A stretch of DNA of 64,000 bases from Hahella chejuensis KCTC 2396 (lineage in GTDB: Bacteria; Pseudomonadota; Gammaproteobacteria; Pseudomonadales; Oleiphilaceae): the NCBI RefSeq assembly GCF_000012985.1, contig NC_007645.1:4548581-4612580 (forward strand), read 5' to 3'. The notes beneath the pieces were generated by a model. The model was given only the letters and a program-made list of their open reading frames with translations. It searched no databases and had not been told where the DNA came from. Each line of letters begins with the position of its first letter. Position 1 is the stretch's first letter. Shown here piece after piece: positions 1 through 10,444 of this stretch. The position numbers were made by a program, and so were the translations under genes.

Positions 1-1527
<1,527 letters not shown>

Positions 1528-1581
1528 TCCGTCATCTGGAGCGCGCTCGCGGCGAGACAATCTCGCCCGAGCGGCGTCGGA

Positions 1582-1953
1582 ATGTATCTACTCATGAGAA
1601 AACCGATAACCGCCATTGCAAACGTCTTGGCGCTGCTCGTCGCCAGCGTGATGACATTCGCCCGCGCCGCGGACAACCAGAGCGCAACGCAACTAAGCAA
1701 TCTGGTACGGCAGGATTGCGGCTCCTGCCATGGCCTTACCTTGAAAGGAGGTCTGGGACCTTCCTTGCGCCCTGAACGCATGCAGGCCTTAGGGGTGGAC
1801 GCCATTCGCCTCATCATCGCCGACGGCAAACCGGAAACCGCCATGCCGCCCTGGCGCGATCTGCTGACGGAACAGGATATTCGCCGCATCGCTCAAGACC
1901 TGATGAGCGGCGCTTACATCGGCGAGCACAGTAGCACTGAGGAAAGCCCATGA
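1582..1953 (+). CDS. nirC: Cytochrome c55x NirC
   Basis: Small periplasmic monoheme c-type cytochrome of the nir cluster, thought in this family to pass electrons to NirS or to act in heme d1 maturation. The 123-residue product has a signal peptide ending near ARA-AD (residue 30), one heme site CGSCH (C46, C49, H50) and a probable axial Met in ETAMPPW. Start choice is uncertain: ATG at 1582 or the in-frame ATG at 1594 (MRKPITA), which gives a more typical signal peptide; neither has a strong ribosome site. The stop overlaps the nirF start (ATGA), indicating translational coupling. Confidence 0.9.
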   Translation: MYLLMRKPITAIANVLALLVASVMTFARAADNQSATQLSNLVRQDCGSCHGLTLKGGLGPSLRPERMQALGVDAIRLIIADGKPETAMPPWRDLLTEQDIRRIAQDLMSGAYIGEHSSTEESP

Positions 1954-3197
1954 AAGAAAAGATCCCGCCCCTGCAGTTATGCAAATGCCTTGCTCTGCTG
2001 CTGATTATCCTGGGACTCAGCGCCTGCGCCCACTTCAACGCTCACGATAATGATGACAGGTATCAAGGCGGCACCGGGGACCTTGGACTGATTATCGAAC
2101 GAACCGAAGGCAGCGTCCTGCTGGTCAACACCAGTCAGCGCCAGGTGATCAAACGCATCCAGGGTCTTGGCGATCTGTCCCACGCCTCCATTGTCTACTC
2201 CCGCGATCAGCGATATGGTTATGTGTTCGGTCGCGACGGCGGCCTCAGCAAAGTGGATCTGTTGCGCGGAGAAGTAGTCAAACGCGTCATTCAGGCCGGC
2301 AACAGCATCGGCGGCGCCATCAGTCAGGACGGAGCCTATGTGGCGGTGTCCAACTATGACCCTGGCGGGGTGAATATATTCGATAGTGAAGACCTGGATT
2401 TAGTGGCGAGCATTCCCGCCACACGAGTCACCCAAGAGCGCGCGGAGAAGGGATCTAAAACTGTTGGTCTGGTGGACGCGCCCAATAACCGATTTGTCGT
2501 CAGTCTGTTCGACAGCGATGAAATCTGGATATTGGATATGGCGGACAATGACCCTGCGTCCGGTTTACAGCCGAAGATCACCAGGTTCACACAGATCGGC
2601 CGCCAGCCTTACGACGCGCTGATTACCCCCGAAGGCCGCTATTATCTCGCCGGGCTATTTGGCGACAACGGCATGGCCAAACTCGATTTATGGCGGCCGC
2701 AGGCGGGAGTGCAACGCATCATGCCCGCCTACGGTCCAGGAGAGCAGCGCTTGCCGGTCTATAAAATGCCTCATCTGGAAGGCTGGACCCAGGCCGGCCG
2801 TTATCTGTTCGCGCCTGGCGTGGGTCACCACGAAGTCATCGTGATCGATGCCTATGACTGGCGCATCGTGCGCCGCATTCCCACATACAGCCAACCGGTG
2901 TTCGTGATGGCGCAGCCGGACGCGCGCAGAGTCTGGGTCAACTTCGCCCATCCGGATAACGACCGGGTGCAGGTCATCGATGTGGAAAGCCTGCAGGTCG
3001 TCAACACCATTGAAGCCGGCAAAGCCGTGCTGCATATGGCCTTCACGCCGAAAGGCGACCAACTCTGGATTTCTCTGCGCGACGACAATCGGGTGGATAT
3101 TTACGATCCGTACAGCATGCAGCGGAGCGGCAGCCTGCCCGCCACACACCCCAGCGGCATATTTTTCACCGACAGAGCTAACAGGATCGGCTTATGA
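1950..3197 (+). CDS. nirF: Heme d1 biosynthesis protein NirF (lipoprotein)
   Basis: NirF is a periplasmic beta-propeller protein needed for late steps of heme d1 synthesis. It is related to the d1 domain of NirS and NirN but has no heme c domain. The 415-residue product begins with a hydrophobic segment ending in the lipobox LSAC (Cys26), so it is probably an outer- or inner-membrane-anchored lipoprotein, as known for Pseudomonas NirF. Propeller repeats run through the rest, such as LSHASIVYSRD near the N-terminus and the YDPYSMQ blade near the end. It starts in the ATGA overlap with nirC, and its own stop overlaps the start of nirD. Confidence 0.93.
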   Translation: MKEKIPPLQLCKCLALLLIILGLSACAHFNAHDNDDRYQGGTGDLGLIIERTEGSVLLVNTSQRQVIKRIQGLGDLSHASIVYSRDQRYGYVFGRDGGLSKVDLLRGEVVKRVIQAGNSIGGAISQDGAYVAVSNYDPGGVNIFDSEDLDLVASIPATRVTQERAEKGSKTVGLVDAPNNRFVVSLFDSDEIWILDMADNDPASGLQPKITRFTQIGRQPYDALITPEGRYYLAGLFGDNGMAKLDLWRPQAGVQRIMPAYGPGEQRLPVYKMPHLEGWTQAGRYLFAPGVGHHEVIVIDAYDWRIVRRIPTYSQPVFVMAQPDARRVWVNFAHPDNDRVQVIDVESLQVVNTIEAGKAVLHMAFTPKGDQLWISLRDDNRVDIYDPYSMQRSGSLPATHPSGIFFTDRANRIGL

Positions 3198-3700
3198 GCG
3201 CCCTCACCTATCCAGCTTCCACACTTGCGACATCAACAAGCGTTATTGAACTCAGCGCGTTGGAGAAAGCCATTCTGAGCAACTATCAGAAAGGCTTCCC
3301 GTTGACGCCACGGCCCTTCTTTACGCTGGCGAGCCAGCTTGGCTGCACGGAAGACGAGGTGCTGTCCTGCCTGCAGCGCTTACAGCAAAACGGCGTCATC
3401 TCCCGCATCGGTCCGGTGTTTAACCACCGGCGCGCTGGCGCCAGCACCCTGGCGGCCCTGCGCGCGCCTTCAGAGCAGCTGCAGGACATCGCTGAGCTGA
3501 TCAGCGCCTATGACGAGGTGAATCATAACTATCTGCGTGAGCACGACCTGAATCTCTGGTTCGTCGTCACCGCGCCGGATGCAGATCATCTGGACGCGGT
3601 GATACGCAACATGGAGACAGCGACGGGATTGAAGGTCTGGCGATTTCCCATGGTCAGGCCCTACCACATCGACCTGGGCTTTCGTCCGGATTTCGATTAA
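3194..3700 (+). CDS. nirD: Siroheme decarboxylase subunit NirD (AsnC-like)
   Basis: Member of the NirD/L/G/H set, homologous to Lrp/AsnC regulators, which removes two acetate carboxyls from siroheme to give 12,18-didecarboxysiroheme, an early step of heme d1 synthesis in the cytoplasm. The 168-residue protein has an N-terminal helix-turn-helix-like part (LTPRPFFTLASQLGCTEDEV) followed by an AsnC-type ligand-binding fold with HNYLREHDLNLWFVVTAP. The HNY-RDH-LNLWFV pattern is shared with nirG in this operon, so D and G pair together. Start ATG overlaps the nirF stop by four bases. Confidence 0.9.
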   Translation: MSALTYPASTLATSTSVIELSALEKAILSNYQKGFPLTPRPFFTLASQLGCTEDEVLSCLQRLQQNGVISRIGPVFNHRRAGASTLAALRAPSEQLQDIAELISAYDEVNHNYLREHDLNLWFVVTAPDADHLDAVIRNMETATGLKVWRFPMVRPYHIDLGFRPDFD

Positions 3701-3727
3701 CGCGGACCGAACACAGGAGCGCGCGCG

Positions 3728-4279
3728 ATGTATGCCGAACCAAGCCATTCCCTTGAACGCGAGTGGGCGCTGGAGAGACTGAGAACGGCGTTGCAGGAGG
3801 GCCTGCCGCTATCGCCCCGTCCCTATTTGATCCTCGCGGAGCAAAGCGGACTCAGTGAACAGGAGGTGATTGACGCGCTGCGCACCTGGGAACAATCGCA
3901 CCTCACCCGTCGTTTCGGCATTGTCATTAATCACCACAAAATAGGCTACACCAGTAACGCCATGGTGGTGTGGCGGGTGGCGGAGGAAGAGGTGAACCGT
4001 CTCGGCGCCGAAATCAGTCGTACGGGCCTGGTGTCGCTCTGCTATCAGCGCAAGCCTCACGGACCGGAGTGGCCCTATAACCTGTATTGCATGCTGCACG
4101 GGAAATCCCGTGAAGAAGTGCTGCGAAGACTGCAGCGCCTGAAGGCCCAGTGCGGTCTGCAGGAAACGCCCTGCGCCGTGCTGTTCAGCCTGCGTCAATA
4201 CAAACAATGCGGCGGTCGCTACGTCCATAAAAGTCCACACGTCAGGGCGAAGGAGGTTCTATGTCCCCCCGGTCAATAA
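3728..4279 (+). CDS. nirL: Siroheme decarboxylase subunit NirL (AsnC-like)
   Basis: Second AsnC-like subunit of the siroheme decarboxylase. The 183-residue product shares with NirH the segments LPLSPRPYLILAEQ, RRFGIVINHHKIGYTSNAMVVW and PEWPYNLYCMLHGKSREE, so L and H form one subgroup of the four paralogues. A ribosome site (AGGAG) lies just before ATG 3728, and a 27-base gap separates it from nirD. The C-terminus is longer than in NirH and has a short basic Lys/Arg/His-rich tail. It overlaps the start of nirG by 19 bases. Confidence 0.9.
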   Translation: MYAEPSHSLEREWALERLRTALQEGLPLSPRPYLILAEQSGLSEQEVIDALRTWEQSHLTRRFGIVINHHKIGYTSNAMVVWRVAEEEVNRLGAEISRTGLVSLCYQRKPHGPEWPYNLYCMLHGKSREEVLRRLQRLKAQCGLQETPCAVLFSLRQYKQCGGRYVHKSPHVRAKEVLCPPGQ

Positions 4280-4770
4280 CTCCCCGCAACGCACAGTACG
4301 CTGAGCGCGACGCCAGCGACTATCAACTGGACGCGGTGGATCGTCGTCTCATCAACAGGCTGCAAAGCGGCTTTCCCATCTGCGACGAGCCTTACGCCGC
4401 TGTGGCCAGTGAATTGGATATGGGCGAAACGGAATTACTGGAGCGACTGCAACGTTTACTGCAAACCGGCTATCTGACTCGATTCGGGCCGTTTTACCAC
4501 GCCGAGCGCCTGGGAGGCGGATTGACGCTGGCGGCGATGCAGGTCGCCCCCGAAGACGTCGAACGTGTAACCATGGCGATCAACCGTCACCCTGAGGTCG
4601 CCCATAACTACGAACGCGATCACGCGTTAAACCTCTGGTTTGTGGTCGCCACGGAAAAGCCGGAGGACGTCTACGCCGTACTCGCCGCCATCGCATCGGA
4701 ATCCGGATACCCGGTTTACAACCTGCCGAAACAGAGGGAGTTTTATGTTGGCCTTCACTTCCAAGCCTGA
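4261..4770 (+). CDS. nirG: Siroheme decarboxylase subunit NirG (AsnC-like)
   Basis: Third AsnC-like subunit, 169 residues, closest to NirD of this operon. It has LDAVDRRLINRLQSGFPICD at the start of its helix-turn-helix part and HNYERDHALNLWFVVATEKP in the ligand-binding half. It starts inside the end of nirL and its end overlaps the nirH start by 26 bases, so the four decarboxylase genes are a tightly coupled block. The four subunits are separate genes here, as in Pseudomonas, not fused as in Paracoccus NirDL. Confidence 0.9.
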   Translation: MSPRSITPRNAQYAERDASDYQLDAVDRRLINRLQSGFPICDEPYAAVASELDMGETELLERLQRLLQTGYLTRFGPFYHAERLGGGLTLAAMQVAPEDVERVTMAINRHPEVAHNYERDHALNLWFVVATEKPEDVYAVLAAIASESGYPVYNLPKQREFYVGLHFQA

Positions 4771-5278
4771 ACCTGGCCTGAGCGACGTCCCGGAGGCGCT
4801 GGCGCCGCTTGATCGCGAACTTATTCTGCTGACTCAGGAAGGGTTGCCGCTGGTCCCGCGGCCTTTCGACGCCCTGGCGCAGACCCTGGGAGTATCAGCG
4901 GACGAGGTCAAAGCCCGCTTTGAACGCATGCTCGCCAATGGCTGCATCCGCCGTATCGGCGCCGCGCCCAACCATTACCGCCTGGGATATCGCGCCAACG
5001 CCATGACAGTATGGGACGTGGATGACGCCCGTGTTATGGACCTGGGCGCACGGATCGGCGCGCTGCCCTATGTCAGCCATTGTTATCTGCGTCCGAGAAA
5101 GCCGCCGCAATGGCCTTACAACCTGTTCGCCATGATTCACGGTAAAACCCGCGCGGACCTGGACGGTTATTTACAGGCGATGACCGCCATTTTGGGCGAC
5201 GCCCGCCAGGCCAGCGATCAATTGCTCAGCACCCGTATTCTGAAAAAAACCGGTATGCGCTTCCGTGGAGGACAATAA
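4745..5278 (+). CDS. nirH: Siroheme decarboxylase subunit NirH (AsnC-like)
   Basis: Fourth AsnC-like siroheme decarboxylase subunit, paired by sequence with NirL: LPLVPRPFDALAQTLGVS, RRIGAAPNHYRLGYRANAM and PPQWPYNLFAMIHGKTRAD. The open frame extends upstream to 4640, but the ATG at 4745 (MLAFTSKPEPG) is chosen. It gives 177 residues, in line with the paralogues, avoids a long overlap with nirG, and is preceded by GAGGGAG. The stop TAA shares one base with the nirJ start ATG. Confidence 0.88.
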   Translation: MLAFTSKPEPGLSDVPEALAPLDRELILLTQEGLPLVPRPFDALAQTLGVSADEVKARFERMLANGCIRRIGAAPNHYRLGYRANAMTVWDVDDARVMDLGARIGALPYVSHCYLRPRKPPQWPYNLFAMIHGKTRADLDGYLQAMTAILGDARQASDQLLSTRILKKTGMRFRGGQ

Positions 5279-6435
5279 TGTTCAGGATCAGTCATTACAT
5301 GCGCGCCCTCGTCCATGAGGAAACCTTCAAACCGCGCCCCAAACCCTCAGCTCCCGTGGTGATCTGGAATCTGATTCGACGCTGTAATCTGACCTGCCGC
5401 CACTGTTACTCCATCTCCGCGGATATCGATTTCCCCGGCGAGCTGACGACCGCACAGGTGTTCGACACTCTGGAGGACCTTAAACAGATGGGCGCGCCAG
5501 CGGTGATTCTGTCCGGCGGCGAACCCCTGTTGCGCAAAGATATATTTCTGATCGGCGCTTACGCCAAGTCCCTGGGACTTTATGTGGGGCTCTCCAGTAA
5601 CGGCACCCTGATGAATCGCGACACCGCCGCCGCGATCAGCGATACCGGCTTCGACTATGTCGGCGTCAGCATCGATGGGACGGAGGCCACCCACGATGAG
5701 TTCCGACAGATGCCCGGCGGCTTCAAAGCCGCGCTGGCCGGCGTGGCGCACTGTAAAGCGGCGGGAGTGAAAGTAGGGCTGCGTTTCACTCTGACGGAAA
5801 ACAACGCCGGACAACTGCCCGCCATGCTCGACCTGATGCGGGAGCGGGACATCGACAAGTTTTACCTGTCTCACCTCAACTACGCCGGACGTGGATTGCG
5901 CCACCGAAAACGCGATGCGTTTCATCAAACCACCCGAGACGCCATGTTGTTGTTATTCGAACGCGCCCATGAAGACGTTCTCGCCGGGAAGAGTAACGAA
6001 TACGCTACCGGCAACAACGACGCCGACGGTCCATTCCTGTTGCAATGGGCGGCGCAGCGCTACCCGCACAGACTTCAGGAACTGCAAGCGCGACTGGCGC
6101 ACTGGGGCGGCAACGCCTCAGGAGTGGGCATCGCCAACATCGACAACACTGGAGAAGTGCATCCGGATACGTTCTGGTGGAACCACAATCTGGGCAACGT
6201 CAAAGAACGGCCTTTCTCCACCATCTGGCGCGACACTGAAGACGCCTTCATGCAGGGACTACGCGCACAGCCACGCCCCCTGCACGGACGCTGTGGAGAC
6301 TGCGCCGCGCGCCACATTTGCAACGGCAACACCCGTGTGCGCGCCTTTACGCAAAGCGGCGGCGACTTCTGGGCGGAGGACCCGGGCTGCTATCTGACGG
6401 AGGCGGAAATCCACTCAAGCGCATATGCACACTGA
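5278..6435 (+). CDS. nirJ: Heme d1 biosynthesis radical SAM protein NirJ
   Basis: Radical SAM enzyme that acts on didecarboxysiroheme and removes propionate side chains on the way to the d1 dioxo groups. The 385-residue cytoplasmic protein has the SAM cluster motif CNLTCRHC (C36, C40, C43), a GGEP motif (SGGEPLLR) for SAM binding, and a C-terminal auxiliary-cluster (SPASM-like) region CGDCAARHICNGN...DPGC. It is translationally coupled to nirH. In P. aeruginosa nirE follows nirJ, but here nirN follows directly. Confidence 0.94.
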   Translation: MFRISHYMRALVHEETFKPRPKPSAPVVIWNLIRRCNLTCRHCYSISADIDFPGELTTAQVFDTLEDLKQMGAPAVILSGGEPLLRKDIFLIGAYAKSLGLYVGLSSNGTLMNRDTAAAISDTGFDYVGVSIDGTEATHDEFRQMPGGFKAALAGVAHCKAAGVKVGLRFTLTENNAGQLPAMLDLMRERDIDKFYLSHLNYAGRGLRHRKRDAFHQTTRDAMLLLFERAHEDVLAGKSNEYATGNNDADGPFLLQWAAQRYPHRLQELQARLAHWGGNASGVGIANIDNTGEVHPDTFWWNHNLGNVKERPFSTIWRDTEDAFMQGLRAQPRPLHGRCGDCAARHICNGNTRVRAFTQSGGDFWAEDPGCYLTEAEIHSSAYAH

Positions 6436-6453
6436 TTATCACAGGAAGTCTCA

Positions 6454-7965
6454 ATGAAGTTATCGCCCTCGCTCCTATTCGCCACGCTGACTCTGAGCGC
6501 TTTCACAACACCAGCCTCAGCAGCGGACAGCACTTCAAACAACGCCGCCAGCGACACGGAAGCGCTGTATCAAACGCATTGCGCCGCCTGCCATCACCCC
6601 CAGCGCCTAGGCGGCCTTGGCCCGGCGCTATTGCCGGAAAGCCTGGGACGGATACGGCCCAAGCAGGCGCAGGAGGTCATACTGCACGGGAGAGCGGCGA
6701 CGCAGATGCCTGCGTTTGCAGATCGCATCACTGATAATCAGGCTTCGCAGCTGGCGGCGTATCTGTTTCAACCCGCTGCGGTAACGCCGCAATGGACGGA
6801 TGAGGATATCCGCGCCTCCCATATCATCCACTTTCCCAAGTCCGGTCTGGGTGATAAGCCTGTATTCGACGCTGATCTGATGAATCTGTTTATCGTGGTG
6901 GAAAGCGGCGACCATCACGCCACCTTGCTGGACGGCGACGCCTTTAAGCCCATTCATCGCTTTAAAACCCGTTACGCCTTGCACGGCGGCCCCAAGTTTT
7001 CACCGGACGGGCGCTATGTGTACTTCGCATCCCGAGACGGCTGGATCAGTCAGTTCGATATTTATAATCTGAAAACCGTGGCGGAAATCCGGGTCGGTCT
7101 GAACACCCGCAATCTGGCGTTATCCGCCGACGGGAAATGGGTAATGGTCGCCAATTATCTGCCGCAGAATCTGGTGCTGCTGAATGCGGATCGACTCAGC
7201 CCGTTGAAAACCTTCCCCGTCAGCAACCGCGAACAGGGTTCGAGGGTAAGCGCAGTGTATACAGCGCCCCAGCGCAACAGCTTTATCGCCGCCATGAAAG
7301 ACATCCGCGAACTGTGGGAAATCCGCTACGATCAACCGGCGTTTCCGGTGCGCAAGATCACAACGGAGGACTATCTGGATGATTTCTTTTTTGATCAGGA
7401 CTACCGACATTTGATCGGCGCTTCCCGCAGTGGGGAAAGCGGTCAGGTTATCGATCTGGAGTCCGGCGCGACCATCGCCACCCTGAACCTCCCCGGCATG
7501 CCGCACTTGGGATCAGGCATCAGTTGGGAAACAGAGCAAGGTCCCTTGATGATGACGCCGCACCTCAAAGAAGGCGCACTGTCCATCATCAACATGAAAG
7601 ACTGGAGCCTGGTGAAAACCCTCCCTACTCTGGGCCCGGGATTTTTCACCCGCAGTCATGACGGGTCGCCCTACATCTGGGTGGACGTCTTCTTCGGACC
7701 GAACAAGGACAAACTCCACGTCATCGACAAAGAGACGCTGGAAATTATCGCCACCCTCGCCCCGGAACCCGGTAAAACCGCCGCCCACGTAGAATTCACC
7801 AAAGACGGCCGCTTCGCGCTGGTAAGCTTATGGGAGGACAATGGAGCCTTGATCGTCTATGACGCGTTAACGCTGAAGGAAGTCACCCGACTGCCCATGT
7901 CCAAGCCGTCGGGTAAGTACAATGTGTACAACAAAACCCACTATGTGCGGGGGACGAGTCATTGA
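6454..7965 (+). CDS. nirN: NirN, c-type cytochrome/d1-type heme d1 maturation protein
   Basis: NirS paralogue with an N-terminal cytochrome c domain and a C-terminal d1-type propeller. Family work shows it is a periplasmic dihydro-heme d1 dehydrogenase that makes the last double bond of heme d1 and helps deliver it to NirS. The 503-residue product has a signal peptide (cleavage near ASA-AD, residue 24), the heme motif CAACH (C43, C46, H47) and the propeller, ending PSGKYNVYNKTHYV, clearly parallel to the NirS end. A ribosome site AGGAAG precedes ATG. It closes the nir operon. Confidence 0.92.
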   Translation: MKLSPSLLFATLTLSAFTTPASAADSTSNNAASDTEALYQTHCAACHHPQRLGGLGPALLPESLGRIRPKQAQEVILHGRAATQMPAFADRITDNQASQLAAYLFQPAAVTPQWTDEDIRASHIIHFPKSGLGDKPVFDADLMNLFIVVESGDHHATLLDGDAFKPIHRFKTRYALHGGPKFSPDGRYVYFASRDGWISQFDIYNLKTVAEIRVGLNTRNLALSADGKWVMVANYLPQNLVLLNADRLSPLKTFPVSNREQGSRVSAVYTAPQRNSFIAAMKDIRELWEIRYDQPAFPVRKITTEDYLDDFFFDQDYRHLIGASRSGESGQVIDLESGATIATLNLPGMPHLGSGISWETEQGPLMMTPHLKEGALSIINMKDWSLVKTLPTLGPGFFTRSHDGSPYIWVDVFFGPNKDKLHVIDKETLEIIATLAPEPGKTAAHVEFTKDGRFALVSLWEDNGALIVYDALTLKEVTRLPMSKPSGKYNVYNKTHYVRGTSH

Positions 7966-7997
7966 CAGCAACTCGTCCGACGCCCCCTTGGCGGCGC

Positions 7998-8435
7998 TCA
8001 ATTAGTCAGCGCCACCTTCAACAGATATTCGTATAGATCCGCATAGCCTGAAGGCTTCCAGGTCTCGTCCAGATGATCCCAAAAACACAGCTCAGACTGA
8101 CAAACGCCGTCCCGCACATCGAAACCGAAAAAGTCCCCGTTACTGTTCTCTGAAATCAATACTCGCCCGGCGCGAAGATGAGCGAATTCGGCGTTGATAT
8201 CAATCAGATTCCACTCGCTGCCTGCCTCCAGAGAAAAGACATTGCCGAAGGCGAAATAGCCGCCGCCGTATTGCAGCAAAAAGTTTTTGTACTCCTGCGG
8301 CAGCCTGACCTCCAACAACCGCTCCGCACGGGCGAGGCTATCCTGATCCGGAGCGTCGTCCGGCTGAAAATCAAACCAGAAAGGATGCGCGCTCTTCGCG
8401 TCACAGACATACTTCTTAAAATCTTCAAAATTCAT
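7998..8435 (-). CDS. SMI1/KNR4 (SUKH-1) family protein
   Basis: A 145-residue protein with the SUKH layout: an N-terminal helix with LARAERLLEVRLPQEYKNFL, then the glycine turn YGGGYFAFGNVFSL, and a C-terminal strand region with FFGFDV and VCFWDHLDE-like segments. SUKH proteins are best known as immunity proteins that neutralise nuclease and deaminase toxins of polymorphic and contact-dependent systems, and act in the cytoplasm. No toxin is encoded beside it on the same strand, so an immunity role is inference. It faces the end of nirN. Confidence 0.75.
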   Translation of the reverse strand: MNFEDFKKYVCDAKSAHPFWFDFQPDDAPDQDSLARAERLLEVRLPQEYKNFLLQYGGGYFAFGNVFSLEAGSEWNLIDINAEFAHLRAGRVLISENSNGDFFGFDVRDGVCQSELCFWDHLDETWKPSGYADLYEYLLKVALTN

Positions 8436-8705
8436 TGTTTTTATTCCTTTGAAGTCATGAAAAGAATGCCACTGATCATATCTCAGGCTTCACGACAAAG
8501 CACCTGGCTCCAAATAACGCCTTCGCGCCTCAGCTTCCGTTGACTTTCGGCTCGCTATTGAAGTCGTAAGGACATTCACAATGGACGGATGCGCGGCAGT
8601 TGATAACCTTTTGCTATTAATCAGCGCTGGCAATCCCACATTTGACCACACTCTCACATCGACTTAGATTGAAAGATTGTATGACTGTACTCAAGCGTGT
8701 GAAAA

Positions 8706-9071
8706 ATGAACCATACCGCCATCAATTTAAAAGAAAAATTCTCCAAGTTCAGTGAATGCTGGTCGCCGCGGGTGATTGCGGAGATGAACGACTATCAGTT
8801 CAAGGTAGTTAAGATCCAGGGTGAGTTTGTCTGGCATCGCCATGAGGACACGGATGAGGTGTTTATGGTGATCGAAGGTGAGATGTGTATTGAGTTCCGG
8901 GATGGAAAAGTAAAGCTGGAGGCGGGTGAATTGTTCGTCATACCGGCGGGCGTGGAGCATAAGCCTTTCGCAGAGAACGAGTGCCGGGCCATGCTGATTG
9001 AGCCCAGAGGCGTGGCGAATACCGGCGACGCCGGCGGAGAACGAACGGCGGAGGATAATGTCTGGGTTTGA
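8706..9071 (+). CDS. Cupin domain protein
   Basis: A 121-residue single-domain cupin. Motif 1 is seen as [18 protein letters not shown] (the two His and the Glu are probable metal ligands) and motif 2 as [14 protein letters not shown] (last metal His). Proteins of this size and pattern are small cytoplasmic metal-binding cupins of varied, usually unknown function; no substrate can be named. It has its own upstream gap and precedes the DUF2971 gene by 58 bases on the same strand, so the two may be co-transcribed. Confidence 0.85.
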   Translation: MNHTAINLKEKFSKFSECWSPRVIAEMNDYQFKVVKIQGEFVWHRHEDTDEVFMVIEGEMCIEFRDGKVKLEAGELFVIPAGVEHKPFAENECRAMLIEPRGVANTGDAGGERTAEDNVWV

Positions 9072-9129
9072 CCCGGACTGCAATCTCACTTAATCCATTG
9101 CAACGAAAACAAAGACTAAAGCGAGCGCC

Positions 9130-10014
9130 ATGATTCAGGACATCACCGCCAAGTTGTACTCAGACATTCCCGTCGACACCCTGTACCACTACACCACCTT
9201 CTCAGGCCTGCTGGGCATAGTGGAAAGCGGCAAACTGTGGGCCAGCGATATCCGCTATATGAACGATTCCGCCGAGCTCAAACATACCGCCGACCTGATC
9301 GGCGCCGAGGTGGATCGCCGCATCGCCGAAAGCCACCCCAAACCCGGCCTGCTGCACCAGTTCCGGGACTGGATCGCTCATCGCATCACCAACGGACACA
9401 TGCTGTTTGGCGCCTCGTTTCGCTCCCATGGAAATCTGTTGAGTCAATGGCGCGGATACAGCTCAATGGGTAAAGGCGTTAGTGTAGGCTTCCCCGCAGC
9501 GCATATTCTGGAGTGCGCCGCGCAACAGTCATTTCAGGTAGGCAAATGCATCTACAGCCACCAGGAACAAACTACGCTCATTCGCCAAGTGATGGATGTC
9601 GTAGAGGCGCTGGCGGAACAACACGGCGAACACGCAGGCCCCACGCAATTTCCGCCATCACAGTCTTACCATGGCGTGTTTGCAATGATCGAGTCGGACC
9701 TGTTGCGCATCGCCGCGATATTGAAACACCCGTCTTTTCAGGAAGAGGAGGAGTGGCGCATCGTCTCCCCCGGCGTAACGGACTACCTGAATTCACCAGT
9801 AAAATTCCGGGAAGGCGCCTCCATGCTGGTGCCCTACTTCGAGTTCAATCTGACTACCCCCAGCAGCGACAACCACTATCTTGAACACATTTTTCTCGGA
9901 CCAACGCCGAATATAAATCTGTCCATGAACTCACTGGACATGTTCCTGACCAAACACCGCCTGAGCCCGAAACATGGCATCACCTATTGCCAGATTCCCT
10001 ATCGGCAGCGGTGA
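9130..10014 (+). CDS. DUF2971 family protein
   Basis: A 294-residue cytoplasmic protein with hallmarks of DUF2971: YHYTTFSGLLGIVESGKLW near residues 19-37, the signature MNDSAELKH, an SQWRGYS-GKGVSVGF segment, and an acidic EEEEWRIV near residue 209. The family is uncharacterised and common in accessory and defence-rich regions. The YHYT...GLLGI start resembles the HxT-NL-I start of DarT-like ADP-ribosyltransferases, and the conserved Glu-Trp-Arg could hold a catalytic Glu; this is inference only. No transmembrane segment or signal peptide is seen. Confidence 0.75.
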   Translation: MIQDITAKLYSDIPVDTLYHYTTFSGLLGIVESGKLWASDIRYMNDSAELKHTADLIGAEVDRRIAESHPKPGLLHQFRDWIAHRITNGHMLFGASFRSHGNLLSQWRGYSSMGKGVSVGFPAAHILECAAQQSFQVGKCIYSHQEQTTLIRQVMDVVEALAEQHGEHAGPTQFPPSQSYHGVFAMIESDLLRIAAILKHPSFQEEEEWRIVSPGVTDYLNSPVKFREGASMLVPYFEFNLTTPSSDNHYLEHIFLGPTPNINLSMNSLDMFLTKHRLSPKHGITYCQIPYRQR

Positions 10015-10036
10015 TTGGCAATTCATTCTGGCGCAT

Positions 10037-10444
10037 TTAGTACTGCTTACACTTAAACAACAGCATACTGTCGTATAAGTAGCTGTTTTGGGGATAGGTT
10101 ATTAGCTCAATTCGGGCCTGTTTTTCATCAGAATTAAGCGCACTGGGAGAGCGCACTATCAAGCCTGTAGGCAAATGCAGTTCAGTATAGAAACTACGCT
10201 GCGTCTTTCCATTGCTATTTACTGTAGCGGCGGACACCAGCCAGAACTCATAACCGGCTTCACTGTGAAGTTTAACGTGGCCATCCTGGGTTCCTTGTAC
10301 GCCATCGAGCACCGCCTCCTTGCTGAACACGTTGTCATCATTAAACCCTTTGATATTTTCTGCTGTCGCTGAGCACAATATGTCTCCCCTCGCCATGAAA
10401 GACATTGCGATTAACGCCAAAGCTCCTAGATATCTGAACCGCAT
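10037..10444 (-). CDS. Small secreted protein of unknown function
   Basis: Unrecognised 135-residue protein with a clear signal peptide (RYLGALALIAMSFMARG-D, cleavage near residue 20). It has one Cys soon after cleavage (ILCSAT) and one near the C-terminus (FKCKQY), which could form a disulfide in the periplasm. Its start lies inside the end of the upstream membrane protein gene (19-base overlap), so it is the third gene of a coupled cassette. Its base composition is closer to the host than that of its two upstream partners. Function unknown; a periplasmic helper or second immunity factor is possible. Confidence 0.65.
   Translation of the reverse strand: MRFRYLGALALIAMSFMARGDILCSATAENIKGFNDDNVFSKEAVLDGVQGTQDGHVKLHSEAGYEFWLVSAATVNSNGKTQRSFYTELHLPTGLIVRSPSALNSDEKQARIELITYPQNSYLYDSMLLFKCKQY

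Noticed and set aside
4640-4744. Upstream extension of the nirH frame
   Set aside because: Lies inside nirG; ATG 4745 with a ribosome site gives the family length.
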